DNA from: a bacterium
GTDB taxonomy: Bacteria; JAJVIF01
Direction of reading: 5' to 3'
Assembly (NCBI GenBank): GCA_022072165.1
Contig: JAJVIF010000001.1
Location: 585,353-649,352, forward strand
DNA length: 64,000 nucleotides
Position 1 is the first letter of the stretch, and each line of letters opens with the position of its first letter. This document shows, piece after piece, positions 16,657 to 24,842 of this stretch. The notes beneath the pieces are model-generated. The model ran no database searches and was not told where the DNA came from. It worked only from the letters and a program-made list of their open reading frames with translations. The position numbers were made by a program, and so were the translations under genes.

Positions 16657-18099
16657 TTAGTCCGTAAAGATCTTGAGCTGAGTCCCGAAGTTCAGCAAAG
16701 TGGAGAAGAGTGTCGGACCGGGCCACTGGTCGTTCTTCAGCGGGATGTAGAGCATGTCGCCGGGACGAAGCTGCGGCATCTCCGATTTCCCGAGCATCAC
16801 ACCTTTGAGGGAAATGTAGGTGACAGTCGGGGCACCGTTGCCATCGCTCTGACGAATCCAGCGGGCTTCCCCCTCCTGCGCGCCAGGGTAGAAACCACCC
16901 GCCTGTCCGATGTAGTCAAACACGGTCCAGTCGGAGCGGTAGCCGTAACTGCCGGGACGGAGCCAGGCACCGACCAGATAGATCGAATCGTTGGCCCGGG
17001 GCATCCGGATCAAGTCACCGGCTTTCAGGGTGTACTGGTCGCCAGGACGCTCACCTGGTGGAAGGTCAGCGATCCGGTCCTCACGGCTGGCATTCCAGGC
17101 CGCAATGCTCTGCTGACCGGAGGCCGACGGCTTGTGATTTTCCACCACCTGCGCTTTGACCGGCTCGACCAGCCTGCTGTCCCGAACCTGGACCGTGAAG
17201 TATTTGGCGGATGATCCACGTCCTGTCTGGACCTCTACGGTGTCGTCCACCATGTAATTTTCGGGACCGCCGACCAGTTTCACCAACTCGTGGAGGTCAT
17301 CGCCCTGGAGGAGTTCCACCTTTCCAGAGAACGGGACGGAGTCATCGAAGATGACGTAATCCGTCAATGCCGGAACATGGACCCGGTCCCCCTGGCGGAG
17401 TTCGAGGTCCAGATCGTAGCGGCCGAAGACCATAAGTTTGCCCAGATCCACCGTACGGAAAAGTGAACCCTCTCGCCAGACCTGGATACGTCGCCAGCTC
17501 CCTTCAGGCAACAGCGCCCGGAAACGGGTATTGGTCCGCGACGTGAACTCCGCTGGCGGCACCGCCGTGTTGAGCGGCTCTTCTGTAAAGCGCTGGCTGA
17601 CGATCTGCATGAAGTGGCTGAGGGTCGTTCCGCCATAGGCGATGTAGGTGCCGGGGGTGTTCACCATGCCCGAGAAAGCGATTTCGATCTTCCGGACACG
17701 TCCGACCGTGAGCTGGAGGTCGAAGTTTCGGTAGTACGGCTCCATCCGCTGAGTGAGGAGTTCCGTGGCTTCGCTGACCGTGAAGCCCCGCAGATTGACC
17801 TTCCCCACGGCGGGAACGAAGACATCGCCCTGAGGTGACAGCACCTGCTGATCCATGTCCCCCGCGACATTGCCGAGATCGATGACGATGACATCGCCGG
17901 GACCAAGGCGATAGTTCGCCGGGATGTCCTTGCCGTAATCGATGGCGGTCAGGTCAAACTTCGAGCGGGCGTCCTCATTGGGGAGGGCCGTAAAGGGGCG
18001 CAGGGACCCATCCAGCAACTCCCCTTGCGCGCTCGCCGGGACTGCACTGAGCAGGAGGACCAGCAGGGTCAGTATCCGTGAAAGCGTTCGGGATGTCAT
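16657..18099 (-). CDS. Wza-like polysaccharide export protein with SLBB domains
   Basis: A 480-residue secreted protein: signal peptide with AxA site (SAVPASAQG), the Poly_export domain opening YRLGPGDVIVIDLGN at about 63, then SLBB beta-grasp repeats (KIEIAFSGMVNTPGTY; NDSIYLVGAWLRPGSYGY) separated by a long insertion of about 170 residues. Wza-type proteins form the outer-membrane or periplasmic channel for capsule or exopolysaccharide. The ATG is preceded by GGGAGG. It is transcribed after eno with a possible -10 box of its own (TACTAT on the minus strand, 18151-18146) and is followed by the GT-C-like gene. Confidence 0.82.
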   Translation of the reverse strand: MTSRTLSRILTLLVLLLSAVPASAQGELLDGSLRPFTALPNEDARSKFDLTAIDYGKDIPANYRLGPGDVIVIDLGNVAGDMDQQVLSPQGDVFVPAVGKVNLRGFTVSEATELLTQRMEPYYRNFDLQLTVGRVRKIEIAFSGMVNTPGTYIAYGGTTLSHFMQIVSQRFTEEPLNTAVPPAEFTSRTNTRFRALLPEGSWRRIQVWREGSLFRTVDLGKLMVFGRYDLDLELRQGDRVHVPALTDYVIFDDSVPFSGKVELLQGDDLHELVKLVGGPENYMVDDTVEVQTGRGSSAKYFTVQVRDSRLVEPVKAQVVENHKPSASGQQSIAAWNASREDRIADLPPGERPGDQYTLKAGDLIRMPRANDSIYLVGAWLRPGSYGYRSDWTVFDYIGQAGGFYPGAQEGEARWIRQSDGNGAPTVTYISLKGVMLGKSEMPQLRPGDMLYIPLKNDQWPGPTLFSTLLNFGTQLKIFTD

Positions 18100-18145
18100 G
18101 AAGGGGCCTCCCTGCCAGCAGCGCGCGATGTCCGGTGGCTCTGAA

Positions 18146-18151
18146 ATAGTA
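18146..18151 (-). promoter_or_regulatory. Candidate -10 box for the SLBB export gene
   Basis: TACTAT on the minus strand in the 72-base gap between eno and the SLBB gene, about 47 bases before the ATG. No good -35 is seen; the would-be -35 lies in the eno stop region. Confidence 0.35.
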
Positions 18152-18171
18152 GGTTAGACGGTACTGGTAGA

Positions 18172-19470
18172 TCAGCGGAACGACGCATACGGGGCATTCC
18201 CTGCATAATGGCCAGCGTCGCCGAGCTCCGCGGCGATCTCCAGGAGTCGGTTGTACTTGCTGACCCGTTCGCCCCGGGCTGGAGCGCCGGTTTTGATCTG
18301 CCCGGCGTTGGTGGCGACTGCGAGGTCGGCGATAAAGGTGTCGCTGGTTTCGCCAGAACGATGGCTAATCACGACACCCCACCCGGCACGTCGGGCCATC
18401 GCAATGACCTGGAGGGTCTCGGTCAGCGTGCCGATCTGGTTGAGCTTGATGAGAATCGCGTTCGCTGCCCGCGTGGACAGCGCTTGTTGCAGCCGTTGCG
18501 GGTTGGTGACCAGCAGGTCATCCCCGACAACCTGAACCCCGTGCCCCTGCTGCGCGGTCATTGCCTGCCAGGCACTCCAGTCATCTTCGGCGAAGGGGTC
18601 CTCGATGCTCACCAGCGGGTAACGCTCCAGCCAGCTGGCATATTGATCCGCCAGTGAAGCCGGTGTGAAGACCCGCTGCCCGGTATGCCAGCGATATCCC
18701 CCGTCAGTGGCAAATTCCGAAGCGGCGCAATCGAGAGCCAGCGCGATCTGCGTCCCGGGCTCATATCCGGCCTTGCCGATAGCCTCCAGCAAGAGATCCA
18801 AAGCGGCCTCATGGGAATCGAGGGCTGGAGCAAAGCCTCCCTCATCGCCCAGGCCAGTGGCCAGGTCCCGCTGCTGCAACAATTTCCTGAGATGGTGATA
18901 GGTCTCGACTCCGGCGCGCAGCCCTTCGCCAAACGTGTCGAAGCCGACTGGCACCAGCATAAATTCCTGGATGTCGATGCCATTGGTGGCATGGGCGCCG
19001 CCGTTCAGGACATTCAGCATCGGCACAGGCAGCTCGCAGGCCTGGACGCCGCCGAGGTAGCGATAGAGGGGCTGACCTGTCGCCTGCGCAGCGGCCCTGG
19101 CGACCGCCATACTGACGCCGAGGATGGCGTTGGCCCCGAGTCGCGATTTTTGGTCCGTGCCATCGAGGGTCTGCAACTCCGCATCGATGCCCTGCTGCTC
19201 CGTGGCATCCCAGCCGAGGACTGCACTCCGAATCTCCCCCTCGACATGTGTCAGCGCTGTCAGAACACCCCTTCCTAGATAGCGCTGATCCTCACCATCG
19301 CGCAGCTCATGGGCTTCATAGGTCCCTGTAGATGCCCCACTCGGTACCAGGGCCTGGCCGATGCTGGATCCGTTATCGAGCTCGACCAGAACCTGCAGCG
19401 TCGGATTCCCCCGGGAATCGAGGACCTCCAGGGCCTGGATGTCGGTAATAGTAGTGGGGGTAGTGGTCAT
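18172..19470 (-). CDS. eno: Enolase
   Basis: Interconverts 2-phosphoglycerate and phosphoenolpyruvate. The 432-residue product is full length and canonical: VLDSRGNPT, PSGASTGTYEA, GANAILGVSMAVARA, GLGDEGGFAP, SIEDPFAEDDW with metal-binding acids, VGDDLLVTN, IKLNQIGT, ISHRSGET and the GAPARGERVSKYNRLL end. It starts 20 bases after the ppdK stop on the same strand, so the two PEP-forming enzymes probably share a transcript. Confidence 0.96.
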   Translation of the reverse strand: MTTTPTTITDIQALEVLDSRGNPTLQVLVELDNGSSIGQALVPSGASTGTYEAHELRDGEDQRYLGRGVLTALTHVEGEIRSAVLGWDATEQQGIDAELQTLDGTDQKSRLGANAILGVSMAVARAAAQATGQPLYRYLGGVQACELPVPMLNVLNGGAHATNGIDIQEFMLVPVGFDTFGEGLRAGVETYHHLRKLLQQRDLATGLGDEGGFAPALDSHEAALDLLLEAIGKAGYEPGTQIALALDCAASEFATDGGYRWHTGQRVFTPASLADQYASWLERYPLVSIEDPFAEDDWSAWQAMTAQQGHGVQVVGDDLLVTNPQRLQQALSTRAANAILIKLNQIGTLTETLQVIAMARRAGWGVVISHRSGETSDTFIADLAVATNAGQIKTGAPARGERVSKYNRLLEIAAELGDAGHYAGNAPYASFR

Positions 19471-19490
19471 AGCGGAGTCTTGATGCCTGC

Positions 19491-22214
19491 CTAAGTAGGA
19501 GAAGTGTCAGACGTAAGTGCCGCCCTGATTGCGGCCTGTGCAGCTGCGAGACGGGCGATCGGGACCCGGTAAGGGCTACAGGAGACGTAGTTCAGCCCCA
19601 GGTTGTGACAGAACGACACGGAGTGCGATTCGCCTCCCTGCTCGCCGCAGATGCCGACCTTCAGGCCAGGACGGGTCTGGCGCCCGGCGGTGAGGGCCAT
19701 CCGCATGAGTTGCCCGACACCCTCCTCGTCGATCCGCTCGAAGGGATTGGAAGGGAGCAGGCGATCACGGACATAGAAGCGCAGGAACTTGGTTTCGGCG
19801 TCATCCCGGCTGATGCCGTAGGTGGTCTGGGTCAGGTCGTTGGTTCCGAAGGAGAAAAACTCGGCTTCCTGGGCGATGTCGCCCGCGGTGAGGGCGGCTC
19901 GGGGGACTTCGATCATGGTCCCGACCTGGAAGGGCACCCGCCGTCCTGCTGCGGTAAAGAGCGTCTCGGCGACTTCCAGCACAATCGCCCGGATGCGCCG
20001 CAGTTCTTCCACATGGCTGACCAGTGGCACCATGATCTCGGGGACCACAGCAATGCCATCGGCCTGAACGGTCAACGCGGCCTCAAAGATGGCTTCCGCC
20101 TGCATCCGGGTGATCTCCGGATAGATGATGCCGAGGCGGACACCCCGAAAACCGAGCATGGGGTTTTCTTCGGAGAACTCCCGTCGTCGTTCGAGCAGGA
20201 GGGTCAGTCGGCGACGTTCTTCGGCGGTCTCCGGCGAGAGCGGACCAAGGGCATTGAGGCGCTTCTCGATTTTTTCCTCTTCTGGCAGGAACTCGTGCAG
20301 AGGCGGATCGATGAGCCGGATATTGCACGGGCGGCCATCCAGCACCCGGAACAAATCGATGAAGTCGCTCCGCTGGGCAGCTTTGAGTCGGGCGAGGAGT
20401 TCTCCTTTCCAGGCGCGCTGCGATTCATCAAGCGGATGGGGATGTGTCAGGAGCAGGATGAGGTCGGCGACCCATTCCGCACGATCGCCGAGGAACATGT
20501 GTTCGGTCCTGCAGAGGCCGATCCCTTCACAGCCAAACTCCACAGCCCGTCTGGCATCGGTGGCGTTGTCGGCATTGGTCCGGACCTGGAGCGTTCGGTG
20601 GGCATCGGCCCAGGTCAGCACTTGCTGCAGTTCGGGACTCAGAGTGACCGGACGGGTCGGGATCGCCCCGGCAATGACTTCGCCGGTGGACCCATTGATG
20701 GTGATGACATCTCCGGCACGAAACTCCAGATCACCGACAGTCATCCGTCCTTGAGTTTCATCGATGTGGATTTCATCGCAACCGGCGACACAGGGCTTGC
20801 CCATCCCGCGAGCAACCACGGCCGCATGAGAGGTCATGCCCCCCTGACTGGTCAGAATCCCCTGGGCGGCGATCATGCCGTCGATGTCGTCCGGCTTGGT
20901 CTCTTCCCGGACCAGGATGAGTCTGGCGGAGGGGTCCCGGGCGACCTGAGCTGCCGCCTCTTCAGACGAAAACACAATCGCACCGACCGCAGCGCCGGGA
21001 GACGCGGGGAGGCCGGTCGCCATCGCTTCATAAGGGACAGTCTCATCGAGTGCCGGATGCAGCAGCGCATCCAGGGAGGCCGGATCGAGGCGCAGGAGTG
21101 CTGCGGGGATGTCGAGGAGTCCTTCTGTCACGAAGTCCGTAACTATTCGCAATGCGGCCTGTGCAGTCCGCTTGCCGGTCCGTGTCTGAAGCAGATAAAA
21201 GCGGCTTTCTTCGATGGTGAACTCGATGTCCTGGACATCGTGGTAGTGCTGTTCCAGGGTGGTTGCGGCGGAGAGGAGGGAGGCATGGGCCTCTGGCAGT
21301 ACGGCGGCCATCCGGCTCACGGGCTGGGGAGTCCGGATACCCGCCACGACATCCTCGCCCTGTGCATTGATCAGGAACTCCCCATAGAGTTCCCGTTCGC
21401 CGGTCGAAGGATTGCGACTGAATGCGACACCGGAGCCGCTCCGATCGCCTCGATTGCCGAAAACCATCGCCTGGATGTTGACGGCGGTGCCAAGATCGTC
21501 AGGAATCCCTTCGTGAGCACGGTAGCTCTTTGCACGGGCACCATTCCAGGAGCGAAACACCGCGATAATGGCTTGCTGAAGCTGCTCCTGGGGATTTTCG
21601 GGGAATGGAGCGCCAGTAGCCTCAGCAATGATTGTCTTAAACGCTATGCAGACTTCCTGGAGAGTCGCGGCGGAGAGGTCCTGATCGGACAGTACCCCCT
21701 GGGCGCGTTTCGCACTGAGAAGCGCAAGATCGAAGCGCTTGCCATCGATCTCCAGCACGACCTCGCCGAACATTTGCAGGAAGCGCCGATAGCAGTCGAA
21801 AGCAAAACGCTCGTTGTTGGTTTTTGCAGCCAGGCCCACGACCGTGGAGTCGTTGAGTCCAAGATTCAGGATCGTTTCCATCATCCCGGGCATGGAGACT
21901 GCGGCGCCAGACCGGACCGACACCAGGAGCGGATCAGCCGCATCCCCCAACTGGCGACCGGTTTCGGCTTCCAGCCACTGGAGGCCCTCTGCGAGTGGTG
22001 TGATTAATTCCTGCAGAAGCGCAGGGCCATCGTGCATCCAGGACCGACAGGCTGCCGTTGTAATGATAAATGCCGGGGGGACCGGGAGTCCCAGTCGAGC
22101 CATTTCACAGAGATTCGCGCCTTTACTCCCCAGGAGTGGCTTGAGGTCCTTGTGGCCTTCATCGAGCCGGTAGACCAGGCGGGTGTCAGCGGGAGTGGCG
22201 ATCTGGCTGCTCAC
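19491..22214 (-). CDS. ppdK: Pyruvate, phosphate dikinase
   Basis: Interconverts PEP, AMP and PPi with pyruvate, ATP and Pi through a swivelling phosphohistidine domain. The 907-residue product has the ATP-grasp start GSKGANLCEMARLGLPVPP, the catalytic histidine in GGMTSHAAVVARG, and the PEP-binding barrel with FSFGTNDLTQTTYGISRDD and KVGICGEQGGE. The length matches the family (about 870-910). The start is GTG with a GAGGT ribosome site. Lying directly before eno, it points to a reversible PPi-dependent lower glycolysis. A very long open frame on the opposite strand is a codon-usage shadow. Confidence 0.96.
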   Translation of the reverse strand: MSSQIATPADTRLVYRLDEGHKDLKPLLGSKGANLCEMARLGLPVPPAFIITTAACRSWMHDGPALLQELITPLAEGLQWLEAETGRQLGDAADPLLVSVRSGAAVSMPGMMETILNLGLNDSTVVGLAAKTNNERFAFDCYRRFLQMFGEVVLEIDGKRFDLALLSAKRAQGVLSDQDLSAATLQEVCIAFKTIIAEATGAPFPENPQEQLQQAIIAVFRSWNGARAKSYRAHEGIPDDLGTAVNIQAMVFGNRGDRSGSGVAFSRNPSTGERELYGEFLINAQGEDVVAGIRTPQPVSRMAAVLPEAHASLLSAATTLEQHYHDVQDIEFTIEESRFYLLQTRTGKRTAQAALRIVTDFVTEGLLDIPAALLRLDPASLDALLHPALDETVPYEAMATGLPASPGAAVGAIVFSSEEAAAQVARDPSARLILVREETKPDDIDGMIAAQGILTSQGGMTSHAAVVARGMGKPCVAGCDEIHIDETQGRMTVGDLEFRAGDVITINGSTGEVIAGAIPTRPVTLSPELQQVLTWADAHRTLQVRTNADNATDARRAVEFGCEGIGLCRTEHMFLGDRAEWVADLILLLTHPHPLDESQRAWKGELLARLKAAQRSDFIDLFRVLDGRPCNIRLIDPPLHEFLPEEEKIEKRLNALGPLSPETAEERRRLTLLLERRREFSEENPMLGFRGVRLGIIYPEITRMQAEAIFEAALTVQADGIAVVPEIMVPLVSHVEELRRIRAIVLEVAETLFTAAGRRVPFQVGTMIEVPRAALTAGDIAQEAEFFSFGTNDLTQTTYGISRDDAETKFLRFYVRDRLLPSNPFERIDEEGVGQLMRMALTAGRQTRPGLKVGICGEQGGESHSVSFCHNLGLNYVSCSPYRVPIARLAAAQAAIRAALTSDTSPT

Positions 22215-22261
22215 GGTCGGTACCTCGAAGCGGACTTAGATAGCGGCGAAGGAGAATCGAG

Positions 22262-23143
22262 CTAGTGCACGTGTTCGCCTGGTGGGTGCGCTCCATGACC
22301 ACCGCCGCCGCTGCTGCCATGCCCCTGCCCGTGATCCGGAGCCTGCTGGAAGAGCTCCACCAGTTTTTGCATGGAGTCCCGGAAGTTGGCATCGACGACT
22401 TTGACGTCCATGACGGTTACCTGCTGACCCAGCCACTCTTCGAAGCGACGATCCGCGTCCGGTCCATCAGGGTCGACTCCCAGATCAGTAAGGACTTTGT
22501 CCCGCAGCATGGCAGAAGCGAGCTGTTTGCGGGCCAGTGACAACATGCCGTCGCGGTCGGTCTGCATCGCAGCGAGTTGCTCGGCGAAGGCTTCCTTTGA
22601 CTCAAAGCCACTTTCGATGCGGGCGACATGGGCCTCCACATCCGCTTCGTCGGGGGTCATGCCATAGCGAATGGCTGCCTGGTCTTCAGCAAACTCCCGG
22701 GAAACGTCGTAAAAGACCTGCACCCGCAGAAACTCCGCCTGAATCTCGGGCTTCAGATTCTTGGCAAGGGGCTGGTTCATGCGGGTGATCAGAGTGGAAG
22801 CCCGGCGGTCCAGATCGCCCTGGGTGATTTCCATGTCGCCGATCGTGGCGATCAGGGTTTCGCTATTGCGATCCAGATGTGCGAGTACCGCCAGGACTTC
22901 GGAATCCGTCCCCTCCGGCGCCTGAGCAGCACCCTGACCCGTACCTGCCGACTGGCCCATCCCGGGGGGAGGGGCCGGTTCCAGCCATCCGAGTTCCCGG
23001 ATGCCATACCCGATGCCAATCAACAACGGTACCAGGATGACCAGGTCGCGCAGGAGCTTGCGGGGACTGATGAGCAGCGCTTCCTGCCCCCTGGGCGGGC
23101 GGGGCTCGACAACTCGGGAGGCAGGACTAGTGGTCGTGTCCAT
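22262..23143 (-). CDS. Membrane-anchored SurA-N-like protein with His-rich tail
   Basis: A 293-residue protein with a single N-terminal membrane helix (about 34-48, LVILVPLLIGIGYGI) and an extracytoplasmic helical domain. The segment ATIGDMEITQGDLDRRASTLI and the helices after it resemble the chaperone domain of SurA/PrsA-type foldases; no parvulin PPIase core is visible. The C-terminus is a glycine- and histidine-rich tail (HGQGHGSSGGGGHGAH) that could bind metal. The ATG at 23143 has an AGGAGGAGG ribosome site, and it overlaps the preceding lipoprotein gene by 17 bases. Function inferred: envelope protein folding. Confidence 0.6.
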   Translation of the reverse strand: MDTTTSPASRVVEPRPPRGQEALLISPRKLLRDLVILVPLLIGIGYGIRELGWLEPAPPPGMGQSAGTGQGAAQAPEGTDSEVLAVLAHLDRNSETLIATIGDMEITQGDLDRRASTLITRMNQPLAKNLKPEIQAEFLRVQVFYDVSREFAEDQAAIRYGMTPDEADVEAHVARIESGFESKEAFAEQLAAMQTDRDGMLSLARKQLASAMLRDKVLTDLGVDPDGPDADRRFEEWLGQQVTVMDVKVVDANFRDSMQKLVELFQQAPDHGQGHGSSGGGGHGAHPPGEHVH

Positions 23144-24737
23144 GATGGGGATCCTCCTCCTGGGCCGCATTACCAGCATCCGCCGGAGCCGCGTGTTTGA
23201 TCACCTTCTTGCCTTTGGTTGGCAGATGCAGGGCATCCGCCACCGAAGTACCAGCGTAGGGCAATTTCGGCAAGCCACGGATGATGCGGGAATCCGGTCG
23301 CAACTGGGCACCAGCCATGCTGATCCCGCCTGCCTCTCCGCTGCTGGACGCCATGAGGACCCGCTCATCCTTGAGCAGATTGACCAGGGTGTCGAAGTAG
23401 GGCTGGCGTTGCTCCGCCACCAGGTTGCTGACCGCGTCCATGTACAGCTGGTCCCGAATGCGGGCGAAGGTCATCTCGGACTCTGATTGCAGTCCTAAGA
23501 CCGGCTGGTACGCCCGAAACCAGGACTCCCTGGATTGCGATTTGTACCGCTCCTGCAGGCTCTCTTCGGAGACAGGAAAGGCGGCCAGCAACAGTTGCCG
23601 CACCTTGATCTCACGGGTCAGCATCTCCATCCATTGCGCTTCAGAGATGCCCTGATTCTGGAGCATGACTTCAAGCTGCGATTCCCCACCTATCCCAGAC
23701 AACTGCCGCTCCCGCTCAGCCTTGAGGAGCTGCATGTCGAGCTGCATGCCTTCTTTGTGGAAGGCGTAATCGGTGGCGATCAGGAGCTGGACTGCGGGGA
23801 CATGGCGCTGAACCTGCATCCGGATGAGGGGGTCATCCAGCAGTTCTTTCCATGTGAAGACGCGGCCGTACAGCACAAACGCCACGTCGTCGCGGTGCAT
23901 ATCGGATGACTTCTTGCCGGTCGTACGTCCCTCGCGATCATCCTTGAGGCGCGACGCCGCCTGGGCAAGATCCCGCGGTAACCCCTCGTCCGTTTCATCT
24001 GACTTTTGTTGGAGAGGCGCAGGCTCTCCCTCCAGCCGGACAATTGTGAGATTCCCGCTCTCCTCGGCTTCACTGACCAGGTCGTTCATAAAGGGGCCCA
24101 GATAGCTGCTCAGCTGCTCCTGGCGCACCATCATCCTGAGTTCGTTTTTTAGCTTGTCGAAAGTGATCTGTTCCGGCTCGGTCCAACCGTAGACCTGCCC
24201 GAACATCCCGAGCCATTCTTCGGGCGAGCTCCGGTCGTAGCGCTGACGCAACAACTCATCCGGGACTGGATGCTGCTGCATCAGCAGCGCTTCCACTTTC
24301 GGCATCCGGACAATTTCCTGCCGGAATCGCTCTTCCGGGATCTCTGTGCCGATTTTGTATTGCTCGCGGAAGCGCTTTTCGCCCTCGCTGATAGGTTCTT
24401 CAGGGCTCTTGAACTGGCGGTAGATCCGCTCAAACTGGAACTCGATATAGTCCTGCGGGATCGGAATCTGCGCTTCCTCGTACTTGATGTCTACCAGGTA
24501 CCAGCGGATCTGGTTTTCCCGGATGTTCAGCATGTCCCGTCGGAAGTCTGGAAAGTCCAGGATGGCGGTCCATGGGATGACCTGCCCTTTGTAGAGCAGC
24601 ATCCCCTCTTGCGGCGTCGGTGGTACCAGGCGAGCATCCCTGGTGCAAGCGGTCAAAAAGACCAGCAACACCAACCCGAGGATCGCCAGGTGAGGGCGCG
24701 AGTGGTAACAGCGTGAAGCAGCGACAGGACGCGGCAT
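23127..24737 (-). CDS. SurA-N-like lipoprotein with His-rich C-terminus
   Basis: A 536-residue lipoprotein: the hydrophobic signal ends in the lipobox LTAC with C31. Two regions (about 35-220 and 280-450) each begin with a short strand plus W-containing motif (LYKGQVIPWTAILD; LYGRVFTWKELLDDP) and continue as long helices with paired basic/acidic residues, suggesting a duplicated SurA-N-like chaperone module. No parvulin domain is seen. The tail HHGHDH resembles that of its downstream partner. The start at 24737 is chosen by a GGGGAGACTC ribosome site and because it opens the signal peptide. Probably a periplasmic folding factor working with the product of the next gene. Confidence 0.55.
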   Translation of the reverse strand: MPRPVAASRCYHSRPHLAILGLVLLVFLTACTRDARLVPPTPQEGMLLYKGQVIPWTAILDFPDFRRDMLNIRENQIRWYLVDIKYEEAQIPIPQDYIEFQFERIYRQFKSPEEPISEGEKRFREQYKIGTEIPEERFRQEIVRMPKVEALLMQQHPVPDELLRQRYDRSSPEEWLGMFGQVYGWTEPEQITFDKLKNELRMMVRQEQLSSYLGPFMNDLVSEAEESGNLTIVRLEGEPAPLQQKSDETDEGLPRDLAQAASRLKDDREGRTTGKKSSDMHRDDVAFVLYGRVFTWKELLDDPLIRMQVQRHVPAVQLLIATDYAFHKEGMQLDMQLLKAERERQLSGIGGESQLEVMLQNQGISEAQWMEMLTREIKVRQLLLAAFPVSEESLQERYKSQSRESWFRAYQPVLGLQSESEMTFARIRDQLYMDAVSNLVAEQRQPYFDTLVNLLKDERVLMASSSGEAGGISMAGAQLRPDSRIIRGLPKLPYAGTSVADALHLPTKGKKVIKHAAPADAGNAAQEEDPHHGHDH

Positions 24738-24801
24738 GAGTCTCCCCGAATGCCCGGACATACTTACTGGCAGCCCGCCTGTTGGCCGGCTGTCTGGCAG
24801 C

Positions 24802-24830
24802 ATTCTAGTGCAGTCATGCGAGGTTGTCGC
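24802..24830 (-). promoter_or_regulatory. Promoter for the SurA-like/ppdK/eno unit
   Basis: On the minus strand GCGACA (-35), a 17-base spacer and TAGAAT (-10, 24807-24802), followed by about 65 bases to the lipoprotein ATG at 24737. It sits just after the mfd stop. Confidence 0.5.
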
Positions 24831-24842
24831 GGGTTTGAGGCG

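Noticed and set aside
19605-22007. An 800-codon open frame on the plus strand
   Set aside because: It lies wholly opposite ppdK, which matches its family along its length. High third-position GC in the real gene leaves the opposite strand free of stops.
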